This document shows, piece after piece, positions 16,891-24,845 of a DNA stretch of 35,833 bases. The stretch covers positions 1-35,833 of the forward strand of contig CANPXS010000009.1 of the NCBI GenBank assembly GCA_947586625.1, in the 5' to 3' direction. The translations under genes were made by a program, and so were the position numbers. How positions within the stretch are numbered: the stretch's first letter is position 1; each line of letters opens with the position of its first letter. Below the pieces are notes generated by a model. That model was not told the DNA's origin, searched no databases, and was given only the letters and a program-made list of their open reading frames with translations. The stretch is from an uncultured Clostridia bacterium (GTDB taxonomy: Bacteria; Bacillota; Clostridia; Oscillospirales; CAG-272).

Positions 16891-17421
16891 ATGAAAACAA
16901 CGATAGTCGGAAAACAGATGAACGTCTCCGAGGACTTAAAGGAGCTTGTGACGAAAAAGCTCTCGAAGTTTGACAAATTCTTCCGCGAAGGTGCAGAAGC
17001 ATTCGTGACGTTTAACCGCAGACACGGCGAGGAATGTCTTGAAGTAACGATCTCGGCAAACGGCACGCTGTTCCGCGCCGAAAAGAAGAGCGAGACCTTC
17101 AGAAATGCGCTCGACGAGTGCATCGAGTCTATCGAACGTCAGATCAGGAAGAACAAAACGCGTCTTGAGAAGAGGCTGCGCGAGGGCGCATTCGAGCCCG
17201 CCGAGGGCGAGACGCCCGCACCCGACGTCGAGGAGGAACGCGAGCTCATCATACGCACGAAATCCTTCCGCATCAAGCCCATGACTCCCGAGGACGCCGT
17301 CTTACAGATGAACCTGCTCGACCACGAATTCTTCGTATTCATCGACTCGGTGACCGAGAACACATGCGTCGTCTACCGCAGACACGACGGCAACTACGGA
17401 CTCATCGTCCCCGAGGTCTGA
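16891..17421 (+). CDS. hpf: Long-form ribosome hibernation promoting factor (HPF)
   Basis: 176 residues: N-terminal HPF/RaiA domain (1 to about 105; MKTTIVGKQMNVSEDLKELV, with the basic helix RQIRKNKTRLEKRL), an acidic linker, and a C-terminal domain (about 118-176; IRTKSFRIKPMTPEDAVLQM, NYGLIVPEV) that joins two 70S ribosomes into a 100S dimer. The long form is typical of Firmicutes and acts in stationary phase or starvation. An AAAGGCGG site is 12-13 nt before ATG, a little far. Own promoter and terminator make it a single-gene unit. Confidence 0.95.
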   Translation: MKTTIVGKQMNVSEDLKELVTKKLSKFDKFFREGAEAFVTFNRRHGEECLEVTISANGTLFRAEKKSETFRNALDECIESIERQIRKNKTRLEKRLREGAFEPAEGETPAPDVEEERELIIRTKSFRIKPMTPEDAVLQMNLLDHEFFVFIDSVTENTCVVYRRHDGNYGLIVPEV

Positions 17422-17432
17422 ACTTAAAAGTC

Positions 17433-17463
17433 AAGAGCTTTTCCTTTCGGAAAAGCTCTTTTT
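17433..17463 (+). terminator. Rho-independent terminator of hpf
   Basis: AAGAGCTTTTCC (17433-17444), loop TTTC, GGAAAAGCTCTT (17449-17460), then more T, 12 nt after the hpf stop. A 12-bp perfect stem with a T tract. Confidence 0.92.
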
Positions 17464-17487
17464 CATTATTGGCATCTACATCACGAC

Positions 17488-17520
17488 AAGGACCGTCCCC
17501 TGCAGGAGACGGTCCTTTTA
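17488..17520. terminator. Second hairpin between converging hpf and lipoprotein genes
   Basis: AAGGACCGTC (17488-17497) pairs with GACGGTCCTT (17508-17517) over a 10-nt loop; T-rich on the plus strand and weaker on the minus strand. It could stop the leftward lipoprotein transcript or back up the hpf terminator. Confidence 0.65.
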
Positions 17521-17538
17521 ATATTGCGGTATTCTTAC

Positions 17539-19008
17539 TTACGCAAGAGTCTTGAGGTACGTGTTCGTTATGATCTCGGTTCCCTCAGAGTCATAGATAT
17601 GACCTCTTACGTACATATCGGTGACCTCGAGCGTGAGGTGATACCATACGCCGAGCGTGTACTTGTACGCCACCTGCGTCTGCGTGGACTTAGCGCCGCC
17701 CTCGGTCGGCTCGAAGCACGTCTGAGAGTTGGACCAGCCGCCGATGTTGTACATCGCGTAGTTGGAGTCGTCACGTATAGCGGACCATACGAGCCAGCCC
17801 TCTGCGGAACCGTCGATACGCATATCGCAGTCGAGCGTGTAGTTAGCCCATTCCTCGTTGCCGATACTGGACGCGATTATAACGCCCGCACCGGAGATCG
17901 AATTATCAACGCACTTGAGGACGTTGCCGTGAGCCGCATCCTCGTCAGCCTCTATAACGAAGTCGGAGAGCCAGTTGTCCTCCATGCCGGACCAACCGCC
18001 GCCGGAATACGTCTTAGGAACGAAGTCGGATTCGAGCGAGCCCGCGTTCGAGAAATCGTTCTCGTAAAGGATCGTGCCGTCCTTAGCCGTGACCTTGACG
18101 TTGTCGTACGAGTTCGTCGTGAGCCACGTACCGAAGCCTACGCCGCCGTACAGACCGCCTGCAGCTTCTTCGCTGTAAACGTCAAACAGATGGCTGCCGT
18201 TTACATATACGTTTATCATCTCTTTGTTGAGCGTGACGGAGCAGGACTGGAATTCTTCCGCGTCGAGCGGCAAGAGATCGTACGGGAACTTCGAGCCCCA
18301 CAGAGTCTTTTCGCCGTTCACAACGGTGTAAGCGGATATGTACTTACCGCCGTCCTCGCCTATAACGACCTCAACGTAGTTCTGGTCGTCCTTGACAGCC
18401 GCATATATCGAAACGCCGTCGCCGATCTCGATAGCCTTTATCTTGACCGAGAACTGGACGAAGTTCCACGAAGGATCGCCGAAGTACGCCATCGTGTCGC
18501 CCGAAGCAGCTGCGACCATGTTCTTTTCCTCGTCGGCAGCATCCGTCTCGGGAGCCTCCGTCTCCTCGCCTTCCTCTGTCTCGGCGGGAGCCTTCGTCTC
18601 CTCGGCGACCGTGATCGTGCCTGTCGGCGTCGTCCAGCCGTCCATCGGATTCTCGCCCGAGAAATCGTTCGTTACCATCTCGAACTTGTCCGCGCGGTTC
18701 GTGACCTTGATGTCGTCGAACTCTATGTTCGCCGAGCCGTGCGTGCCTATGCCGAACAGACCGGAGTATTTAGCTTCGGTATCGGGAACGTAAATGTAGG
18801 TGTCCTGCGTTACGGGAGCCTGAGTGTCGGCGGGCTGCTGATCCGTGCCGGCGGGCTGATCTCCCTGCGTTTCTCCGCCGCCCTGCGGAGCGTTCGTTCC
18901 CGTTCCGCCTGCGGGCGGAAGCGTACCGCCGTCGTCCTTATCGCACGACATGAGCGCGAGCGGAACGATCATTACAAGCACCAAAAGAAGCGCTGTAATT
19001 CTTTTCAT
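17539..19008 (-). CDS. Secreted lipoprotein with two lectin-like beta-sandwich regions, function unknown
   Basis: 489 residues from ATG at 19008 (GGAGG 8 nt upstream); the frame runs open to 19080 but the lipoprotein signal starts here. MKRITALLLVLVMIVPLALM then Cys21 forms a lipobox (LALMSC), so it is lipid-anchored outside the membrane. A Pro/Gly/Thr/Gln-rich linker (about 25-70) follows. The rest suggests two jelly-roll (concanavalin/DUF1080-like) regions: the first (about 110-300) with YFGDPSWNFVQFSVKIKAI and VNVYVNGSH-like text, the second (about 300-485) with VLKCVDNSISGAGVIIASS and SNYAMYNIGGWSN. Such folds bind or cleave glycans, but no catalytic signature is seen. Codon use and flanks are ordinary. 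Product class firm, role unknown. Confidence 0.8.
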   Translation of the reverse strand: MKRITALLLVLVMIVPLALMSCDKDDGGTLPPAGGTGTNAPQGGGETQGDQPAGTDQQPADTQAPVTQDTYIYVPDTEAKYSGLFGIGTHGSANIEFDDIKVTNRADKFEMVTNDFSGENPMDGWTTPTGTITVAEETKAPAETEEGEETEAPETDAADEEKNMVAAASGDTMAYFGDPSWNFVQFSVKIKAIEIGDGVSIYAAVKDDQNYVEVVIGEDGGKYISAYTVVNGEKTLWGSKFPYDLLPLDAEEFQSCSVTLNKEMINVYVNGSHLFDVYSEEAAGGLYGGVGFGTWLTTNSYDNVKVTAKDGTILYENDFSNAGSLESDFVPKTYSGGGWSGMEDNWLSDFVIEADEDAAHGNVLKCVDNSISGAGVIIASSIGNEEWANYTLDCDMRIDGSAEGWLVWSAIRDDSNYAMYNIGGWSNSQTCFEPTEGGAKSTQTQVAYKYTLGVWYHLTLEVTDMYVRGHIYDSEGTEIITNTYLKTLA

Positions 19009-19068
19009 TGTGATTTCCTCCAAAAATCTCGATTGTGCTGTATCATGAACAGTCACTATTATAAATAT

Positions 19069-19097
19069 ATGATACCACAACGCGCCTTTCGTGTCAA
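19069..19097 (-). promoter_or_regulatory. Sigma-A promoter for the lipoprotein gene
   Basis: Minus strand: TTGACA (19097-19092), 17-nt spacer, TATCAT (19074-19069), 60 nt before the ATG at 19008. Confidence 0.75.
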
Positions 19098-19117
19098 GTC
19101 TGCACGAAAATATTTTT

Positions 19118-19154
19118 TATCATGCATTTTCACGATAATATATTGTGCATGATA
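19118..19154. promoter_or_regulatory. Inverted repeat just upstream of the lipoprotein promoter
   Basis: TATCATGCA (19118-19126) and TGCATGATA (19146-19154) are perfect inverted copies 19 nt apart, starting 20 nt before the -35 box. It could be an operator or a weak terminator of the upstream gene (no T tract on the minus strand). Nothing decides between them. Confidence 0.25.
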
Positions 19155-19238
19155 TACAACGCCGCAGCAAATGAATTGTTGAACAAAGACAAGCCCTCGC
19201 GACAAAGACGGCGGACAGACTCCCGTTTCCTGCAAATT

Positions 19239-20048
19239 TTATCCCGTCGTGACCGCCGTATCGGCGACGGGAGTGCCGGTCGATTCGGCTCCCGTGTCGG
19301 CGCTCGTATCGGGCACATACCCCTCCGGGAACTCGAACAGCGCTATCTTCCGCAGCGCGTCGATGTGATTTTCATGTATCTGCTCGTACTTTTTCTTTCC
19401 CTTGAACACCGACATCGTCGAGACGCGCCTGATGCACAGTATCGTGTCGTCGGGCAGCTCGCCGAACACGGAATAGTACTCCGAAAACTTCGTCGAATCG
19501 AAGTAGATGCCGCACGCGTCGTACATCTCAAAGCCGTCGAGCTCCTCCTTTGTGAATATCTCCGACATCGGCATAAAACCGCCCGCCTCGCGCACTCTTG
19601 AGTACAGCCACGGGTCGAGCAGGCATATCACCGACTCGCCCGCGAATATCTCGGCATCGAACGTCTTAAGACTGCTCTGATTCGCCGCCTTCATATCGTA
19701 CGGGAACGGCTCGCTCTCCGCCGCGTATCTGCTTTCGAGCGCCGCTATCTGCTCCTCCGAGCGGCACGTTATGTTGACGAACGTCGTGCCGACCTCGCCG
19801 TCGCCGTTGTAGTCGTCGATGACGGCGCGCAGCGCGTTTCGCATCGCGGGCACGTCCGTCGCCGACAGATCCGCCTGCCCCGCGTACATTATATACATAT
19901 CGGGGCTTTCCCTCTCTGCCATCTGCACGACGCATATGATGAGCACGATCGAGAAGAACGCCGCTATCAGGATCTTCCATTTATGATAGTACCAGAAGTT
20001 TTCGAGCCTCCCGCCCTTAACTCCCTTGAAATCGAGCTTTTCATTCAT
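19239..20048 (-). CDS. Membrane-anchored protein of unknown function
   Basis: 269 residues. A short cytoplasmic start (MNEKLDFKGVKGGRLENFW, then YYHKWK) leads to a single membrane helix at about 26-43 (ILIAAFFSIVLIICVVQM). An outer domain of about 220 residues follows: it begins PDMYIMYAGQADLS, contains DAEIFAGESVICLLDPWLYSRV, and ends with a Thr/Ala/Gly-rich tail. The outer domain somewhat recalls substrate-binding folds (AGESVICLLDPWLY), but no family can be named. RBS AGAGGTGAT is 6 nt before ATG, with a good promoter 23-51 nt further up. A DNA-repeat block lies directly upstream. Confidence 0.75.
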   Translation of the reverse strand: MNEKLDFKGVKGGRLENFWYYHKWKILIAAFFSIVLIICVVQMAERESPDMYIMYAGQADLSATDVPAMRNALRAVIDDYNGDGEVGTTFVNITCRSEEQIAALESRYAAESEPFPYDMKAANQSSLKTFDAEIFAGESVICLLDPWLYSRVREAGGFMPMSEIFTKEELDGFEMYDACGIYFDSTKFSEYYSVFGELPDDTILCIRRVSTMSVFKGKKKYEQIHENHIDALRKIALFEFPEGYVPDTSADTGAESTGTPVADTAVTTG

Positions 20049-20070
20049 ACCGTATCACCTCTTTTCATGT

Positions 20071-20099
20071 ATTCTATAATAAATTCGCCTGTGTGTCAA
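20071..20099 (-). promoter_or_regulatory. Sigma-A promoter for the membrane-anchored protein gene
   Basis: Minus strand: TTGACA (20099-20094), 17-nt spacer, TAGAAT (20076-20071), ending 22 nt before the ATG at 20048. The RBS lies between. Confidence 0.75.
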
Positions 20100-20143
20100 G
20101 TCGCGGGGACCGCCTTTTCGCAAAAGACGAAATCGTTTTCACC

Positions 20144-20231
20144 ACACTTTTCGCGAAGTGAAAAGTGTAAGACGGCTTCGAGTACAACGAGAAGACGTTA
20201 CACACACATTTTCGCGTCAGCGAAAACGTGT
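20144..20231. repeat. Two short palindromes with a TTTTCGC/GCGAAAA-type core
   Basis: Hairpin 1: ACACTTTTC (20144-20152) with GAAAAGTGT (20160-20168). Hairpin 2: ACACATTTTCGC (20204-20215) with GCGAAAACGTGT (20220-20231), one mismatch. Related copies lie at 28180-28206 and, as a half copy, about 20865-20880. They look like a small REP-type intergenic family. They sit between the outward promoter of the 20302-20764 element and the 19239-20048 gene. The whole gap 20049-20896 has no credible gene. Confidence 0.55.
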
Positions 20232-20404
20232 CGCAGGTCGGCGCGCCAGCGACGAACTGCTGCGCACCGTGCTCGTGCGCTGTTCGGCGCGACATGGCTT
20301 GACGTAGACACGACGTATGGACGGCGCAATCGCCCCGTCGCGAGGGAGCTGTTAGCAGACTCCCCCGCCGGGTCTGCAAACACCTCTTCCCCTTGACTGC
20401 CTAT

Positions 20405-20433
20405 ATTATACCACATAATTTGCGATTTGTCAA
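20405..20433 (-). promoter_or_regulatory. Perfect consensus sigma-A promoter inside the repeat element, facing left
   Basis: Minus strand: TTGACA (20433-20428), 17-nt spacer, TATAAT (20410-20405). The surrounding ~70 nt (20391-20461) are nearly identical to 28227-28297, including this promoter. Transcripts would run through the left arm toward the gene at 20048. Confidence 0.75.
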
Positions 20434-20635
20434 GTACTTTTCACAATTTTATGTACTTTTTTCGCGTCACCGATAGCCCGTGTCCAACGCTGACATCTCC
20501 GCTCACCGCGGATGTTCGTGCTGCCTGCTCCCACCGGCAGCTATCTTTGACTACCTGACGTGGTGACGTCTTTCACACCTGCGAACATGTTTTTGACAAG
20601 GGGGACTTTCTCGCTAGAAAGAGATAGGCGGGGAT

Positions 20636-20666
20636 GAGGACTTTTTCTTAAAAAGAAAAAGTCCTC
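20636..20666. repeat. 14-bp perfect hairpin inside the element
   Basis: GAGGACTTTTTCTT (20636-20649) pairs with AAGAAAAAGTCCTC (20653-20666) over three A. It sits next to a half-hairpin (GGGGGACTTTCT, about 20600-20611) whose full version is at 28018-28055. Confidence 0.6.
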
Positions 20667-20896
20667 CCCCGAACCCCCTCTCCAAAAGAACACCGCGCGT
20701 TCACTTCCTGCGAACAGCTCCCTCGCGGCACGGCGATATCGCCGTCAAAGCGTCGTGTCTACGTTTGACGCTGGTATCGCCGTCAACGCACGAGCAAAGT
20801 GCACGTAGTGTACACTTGAAAGCCTCCGGCTCGTTGCCCTCACTTGGACGGCGGCGGCTTCGCTTCGCGAAAAGTGTGGTAAAAACCGCGCCGCGT

Positions 20897-22147
20897 CTAT
20901 CTCACTATATCCCTCATCGCGGCGCCGCTGACGCGGCGGAATTCGCTCACCGCTTCGTTCCACGACGCCGTATAAATGTCGGTCACGACGTTTATATTAT
21001 AAAGATCGGCGCGCTCGCGTATCGAGCGAATGCGCCTGTCGGGGATATCATCGCTGCCGTAAGCGAGCGACGGTGCAACGAGTATCGCCACCTTCGCCTT
21101 GCCGCCGAACTGCTGCGTCACGGCGGCGAATTTGTAAAGCTCCTCCGAGCCGACGCGTCCGTTCTTGCAAGAAATGAACACCGGCGTGCAGCCGCGCGTG
21201 AAGATGCAGTCGACTTCGTTGTCGGAGCTGCCCTCCTCGCCGTCGAACGACAGATTGACGCCGCATATCGCGCCGCCGCCCGCGACCTCGTTCGCTATGC
21301 AGTTGACGTAGAGCTCGAGCAGCTCGCCCGCCTTGCGCAGACACGACATCACGGCGCGCGACCTACACCTGTAATAGCGGCGCGAGCCGCTTTGATTGCG
21401 GAAGCGGAGCGCGCCCGCGTCGATGAGGTCTGATATGAGCGTCCGCACATGCTTTATTTTTTCGTCGTTGCCGTTCACGTAAAGGTCGAGCGACCCCTCG
21501 CCTGCCGGATGGAACATGTCGGGCACGACCGAGTTCCACGTCCGACGCGAATGGCGCAGCATGGCGCGCCACATCATGCGCACGTCGTCGCGTATGCGCG
21601 CATCCGTCATGCCGCTCGCGCGAAGGTCCGAGATCGTGTTTTTGCCGACTGAGCCGCCGTAGATGCGGATGCACTCCTGCGCCGAGATCGAGATGCGGTC
21701 GTGCTCCTCTTTCGTGAACGGACGGCGGACCGGCTCGCCGTCCTCGGCTCCGTAGACGGTGATGCGCTCGTCGGCGAAGTCGGTGCGTATGCAGGAAAAG
21801 CTGCCCGGCACGCGTCCGTATAAGTAACCGGCGGCAAGATAGAGCTCGGGCGTGCCGCCCTCTATATCGAGCACGACGCCGTCGCCCGAGTAGCGCGATA
21901 TCGCGTCCGCGAGCTTGCGGATATCGGAGCCGGAGGTGAGTATCGTCTCGACCGACTCGGGCACGCAGCGTCGCGAACGCCACAGCGCCATGTATTCCTC
22001 GCGGTACTGCTCGTACACGAACCGCGCGTGCTCGGGCACGATAAAGGCGACGCGGCGCGGATGCAGGAGCATCACCCCCATCGCGTTATAAATATGTGTG
22101 TCGGGATCGTACAGCTCTACGAGCGTATCCGCGTTTTTCTCGTCCAT
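20897..22147 (-). CDS. CARF-nuclease-like protein (Card1/Can2-like, DUF1887 family), no CRISPR nearby
   Basis: 416 residues. N-terminal Rossmann-like region (about 8-135) has the CARF-type ligand motif VVLDIEGGTPELYLAAGYL (Gly97-Gly98-Thr99). A middle part (about 180-262) looks like a winged-helix linker. The C-terminal PD-(D/E)xK region has Glu278 (GELLELYV), Asp313 (NEVDCIFTRG) and Lys328 (PVFISCKNG), followed by EELYKFAAVTQQFGGKAKVA, strongly like DUF1887. The usual acidic residue two before Lys is Ser326 here. Card1/Can2 relatives are cyclic-tetra-adenylate-activated nucleases that help type III CRISPR systems; family members without CRISPR also exist. ATG at 22147 has GGAG about 10 nt upstream. 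Right of it is the LTA-synthase-like gene, left is the repeat block. Fold assignment good, activity and ligand unproven. Confidence 0.8.
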   Translation of the reverse strand: MDEKNADTLVELYDPDTHIYNAMGVMLLHPRRVAFIVPEHARFVYEQYREEYMALWRSRRCVPESVETILTSGSDIRKLADAISRYSGDGVVLDIEGGTPELYLAAGYLYGRVPGSFSCIRTDFADERITVYGAEDGEPVRRPFTKEEHDRISISAQECIRIYGGSVGKNTISDLRASGMTDARIRDDVRMMWRAMLRHSRRTWNSVVPDMFHPAGEGSLDLYVNGNDEKIKHVRTLISDLIDAGALRFRNQSGSRRYYRCRSRAVMSCLRKAGELLELYVNCIANEVAGGGAICGVNLSFDGEEGSSDNEVDCIFTRGCTPVFISCKNGRVGSEELYKFAAVTQQFGGKAKVAILVAPSLAYGSDDIPDRRIRSIRERADLYNINVVTDIYTASWNEAVSEFRRVSGAAMRDIVR

Positions 22148-22477
22148 TCCGTCGCCGCTCCGTTCGTGTGGTTTAGGTATTTACCGTTTATATTATACAC
22201 CGTCCGTGAGAAAAAGGAAAGATGATTTTTGCATGTGAAACCGCCGCCGCGTTCACTCTGTTTTCACAGATAAAGGCATATGTCGAAAAAAGTTACATTT
22301 TGTTCACAATTTAAGAGAAAAAACTGTCGACAAAAGTGTTATGATTGTGTTACAATAACAGTTGCCTAACATCGCGCCGAGAAGCGGCATTTCCGCGCGG
22401 ATACGGTGCATAATATAGATAAAACGAATTGACGCAGCGCCCTTTTCGGCGCGCATGATATAGATAACGGAGGAAAA
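22148..22477. other. Divergent intergenic gap between the CARF-nuclease-like and LTA-synthase-like genes
   Basis: 330 nt of AT-rich DNA without a gene. On the minus strand TATAAT (22197-22192) lies about 45 nt before the CARF-nuclease-like start, with a poor -35 (TTTCCT) at 17-nt spacing. The plus-strand promoter is listed separately. No RNA element or strong hairpin was recognised. Confidence 0.5.
22327..22356 (+). promoter_or_regulatory. Probable sigma-A promoter for the LTA-synthase-like gene
   Basis: TCGACA (22327-22332), 18-nt spacer, TACAAT (22351-22356); leaves a ~115-nt leader before the ATG at 22478. Confidence 0.55.
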
Positions 22478-24706
22478 ATGAATCGCGGATACGGTACCGG
22501 AAACGGTTATGACGGAAGATACGGAGGCGGCTACGGCTCATACCGCGGCGGCAGCACATATAAAAACGGCGGATACAAGGGAAAAAAGAGCTTTTTGCAG
22601 CGAATGCTGAGGCGCAACCGCGCATTCCTTTTCTGGTTCCCCGTGATGCTCGTTTACGAGGAGTTCGTGTACCGCATATTCGGCGGAGGCGTCGGCGCGG
22701 GACTCGCCGGCTTCTTTTTCACACTGTGTTTCTCGCTCGCGGTCGGATGCTTTCTGACGTTTCTGTCGACGCTGTTTCTGAATAAAATAAACGTCTATAT
22801 CGTCATAGCGCTGACGGCGATAATATCGCTCGTATTCGAGGTGCAGCTCATATATACGGCGCAGTTCACGCAGATGTTCCGATGGGCGACGATCGGTCAC
22901 GCGGGCGAGGTCACCGACTTCTGGCGCGAAACGCTCCAGCGCATCGGCATGAACATCGTTCCCGTCGTGCTCCTGCTCGTGCCGCTCGTCTTTTACTGCG
23001 TATGGGGACGCAGTCTCGCGCCCGCGCTCGGCACGCCGCTCCGCGTCAAACTGGAGCTGCTGATCCTCGCGCTGATGTTCCATCTTACCGCGCTCGCGGG
23101 CATCGTCACGAGCAAGGACGCCGACGACCTCTATCACGGCGTATTCCAACCCGAGCAGGTGTCGGGCTATTTCGGACTCGTCACCGAGACGAGGCTCGAC
23201 CTCAAATATCTGATGTTCGGCGCGCCCGTCGACGACGGTCCCGACGTTGTCGGACCGACGGGCAATCCGTTCGGGCCCAATACGAGCGGGAATGAGCCGA
23301 GCGGCGATTTGCCGTCTGACTCGACTTCCGCCGACACATCGGGCGACGGGACCGGTACAGGCGTCGATACAGAGCAGAACGAACCGCCGAAGCCCGTCGT
23401 CTACGGCGACAACGTCCTCGACATCGACTGGGCGTCGCTTATAGCGAACGAGAAGGACGGCGACATCAAGGCCGCGCACGAGTACTTCTCCGCCGTGACT
23501 CCGACGAAGCAGAACGAGTATACGGGACTGTTCAAGGGCAAGAATCTGATACAGCTGACGCTCGAAGGTTTCTCCTCGATAGTCGTGGAAAAGGAGCCGG
23601 AGCTTTACCCGACGCTTTATAAGATGATGCACGAGGGCTTCTACATGCCCACGTACTACAATTCGCTGTGGGGCGGAAGCACCGCGACCGGCGAATACGT
23701 CTCCATGACGGGCGAATTCTACAACAACGCCGACTGCCTTAAAATGAGCGCCGACAACTACTGGCCGTTCGCCCTCGGCAACGTGTTCAACGGTCTCGAC
23801 TACACCGTTTACGCGTTCCACAACCACACCTACACGTATTACGGACGCGACAAGTCGCACCCGAACTTCGGCTATGAAAACTATCTCGCCATCGGCAGCG
23901 GGCTCGGCGAGGAAAAGGACGACTGGAGCACATGGCCGCGCTCCGACCTCGAGCTCGGCAAGCGTTCCATCGACTACTATATCGACCACACGCCGTTCCA
24001 CGCGTACTATATGACCGTCAGCGGTCACGCGAACTATTCGTTCAGCGGAAACTCAATGTCGAAGCGTCATCAAAGCGAGGTGGCGGACCTCAATTACAGC
24101 GACAACGTGAAGGCGTATTTCGCATGTCAGATCGAGGTCGAGGAGATGCTCGAATATCTCGTGCAGCGTCTTGATGAAAAGGGCATACTCGACGACACCG
24201 TATTCGTGTTCAACGCCGACCACTTCCCGTACGCGCTGTCCGAATCGGAGCTCGCGGAGCTTTACGGGCTGCCGGAGGACAACATCCGCAACAATCTCGA
24301 GCTTTACCGCAACGGAGCCGCTATATGGTGCTCGTCGATGGAGAAGCCGGTCGAGATAACGAAGCCGTGCTCCGCGATGGACATCATCCCGACCGTGCTC
24401 AACCTGTTCGGCGTCAACTACGATTCGCGCCTGTTCATGGGCGTCGACCTCAATTCTACCGCCGACCCGCTCGTCATACTCAACTGCGCGACGACGTATT
24501 GGAGCTGGATAACGCCTTACGGCTCGTACGATACAGGCACGAAGAAGTTTACGCCAGCGCCAGGCATCACCGTCAGCGACAGCGACCTGTCGAACTATGT
24601 TTCGCAGATGAACTCCGTCGTCTCGACGAAGCGCAAGTATTCATTCCGCATACTCGACGAGGACTATTTCAAGTATGTGTTCCCGTCCGGGTTCAGCGGG
24701 TATTGA
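22478..24706 (+). CDS. LTA-synthase-family membrane sulfatase-fold protein
   Basis: 742 residues. A Gly/Tyr/Arg-rich tail (3-34) precedes about five membrane helices (50-210). A Ser/Thr/Gly/Asp-rich linker (about 251-305) leads to an extracellular sulfatase-fold domain (about 355-665). Metal/nucleophile residues can be placed against LtaS: Glu363 (LIQLTLEGFSS), Thr402 (GGSTATGEY, nucleophile), His517 (VSGHANYS) and Asp581-His582 (VFNADHFPY). Such enzymes transfer glycerol phosphate from phosphatidylglycerol to build lipoteichoic acid or modify other envelope polymers. The exact polymer cannot be told from sequence. RBS GGAGG is 5 nt before ATG. The Gly/Tyr tail is unusual for the family. Confidence 0.92.
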   Translation: MNRGYGTGNGYDGRYGGGYGSYRGGSTYKNGGYKGKKSFLQRMLRRNRAFLFWFPVMLVYEEFVYRIFGGGVGAGLAGFFFTLCFSLAVGCFLTFLSTLFLNKINVYIVIALTAIISLVFEVQLIYTAQFTQMFRWATIGHAGEVTDFWRETLQRIGMNIVPVVLLLVPLVFYCVWGRSLAPALGTPLRVKLELLILALMFHLTALAGIVTSKDADDLYHGVFQPEQVSGYFGLVTETRLDLKYLMFGAPVDDGPDVVGPTGNPFGPNTSGNEPSGDLPSDSTSADTSGDGTGTGVDTEQNEPPKPVVYGDNVLDIDWASLIANEKDGDIKAAHEYFSAVTPTKQNEYTGLFKGKNLIQLTLEGFSSIVVEKEPELYPTLYKMMHEGFYMPTYYNSLWGGSTATGEYVSMTGEFYNNADCLKMSADNYWPFALGNVFNGLDYTVYAFHNHTYTYYGRDKSHPNFGYENYLAIGSGLGEEKDDWSTWPRSDLELGKRSIDYYIDHTPFHAYYMTVSGHANYSFSGNSMSKRHQSEVADLNYSDNVKAYFACQIEVEEMLEYLVQRLDEKGILDDTVFVFNADHFPYALSESELAELYGLPEDNIRNNLELYRNGAAIWCSSMEKPVEITKPCSAMDIIPTVLNLFGVNYDSRLFMGVDLNSTADPLVILNCATTYWSWITPYGSYDTGTKKFTPAPGITVSDSDLSNYVSQMNSVVSTKRKYSFRILDEDYFKYVFPSGFSGY

Positions 24707-24727
24707 TGATAATAACGAAAAAATCAC

Positions 24728-24761
24728 ACACGGCGGTCCGAAACGAAGCGGATCGCCGTGT
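24728..24761 (+). terminator. Hairpin after the LTA-synthase-like gene
   Basis: ACACGGCGGTCCG (24728-24740) pairs with CGGATCGCCGTGT (24749-24761), 13 bp with one G-T pair, 22 nt after the stop. The T tract is weak (GCTGTATTTTA). Confidence 0.6.
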
Positions 24762-24810
24762 GCTGTATTTTATGCACTTTCCGCGAAGCGGAAGAGCCAT
24801 ATATTCATAT

Positions 24811-24845
24811 AAAAATCGGGGGCTCATAAGAGCCCCCGATTTTTT
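24811..24845. terminator. Strong bidirectional terminator between converging genes
   Basis: AAAAATCGGGGGCTC (24811-24825), loop ATAA, GAGCCCCCGATTTTT (24830-24844). A/T tracts on both sides make it work for both the rightward LTA-synthase-like and the leftward kinase gene, whose stop codon overlaps the stem end. Confidence 0.92.

Larger units (their letters stand above)
20302..20764 (-). mobile_element. MITE-like element with 52-nt imperfect terminal inverted repeats and an outward promoter
   Basis: The arms 20302-20353 and 20713-20764 are inverted copies of each other matching at 44 of 52 positions by my count, with identical outer 14 and inner 15 bases. Between them there is no coding frame of note. 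Inside lie a consensus promoter facing left (20405-20433), a 45-nt segment (20534-20578) matching 28072-28116 at 42 of 45 positions in inverse orientation, and a long hairpin at 20636-20666. Homology with the copy at 27786-28297 continues past the right arm to about 20860. No transposase is present, and no clear target-site duplication was found. A non-autonomous element moved in trans is the leading idea; a conserved RNA or regulatory cassette is the alternative. Confidence 0.5.

Noticed and set aside
17524..19152. 542-residue plus-strand frame
   Set aside because: Antisense to the lipoprotein gene, which has a lipobox, RBS and promoter; Arg/Val/Leu-rich text typical of the opposite strand of GC-rich genes.
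20198..20416. 72-residue minus-strand frame near the element promoter
   Set aside because: Its start lies upstream of the -10 box, so the promoter could not produce it whole; no domain; crosses the inverted-repeat arm.
22538..24028. 496-residue minus-strand frame
   Set aside because: Antisense shadow of the LTA-synthase-like gene; no RBS or domain.
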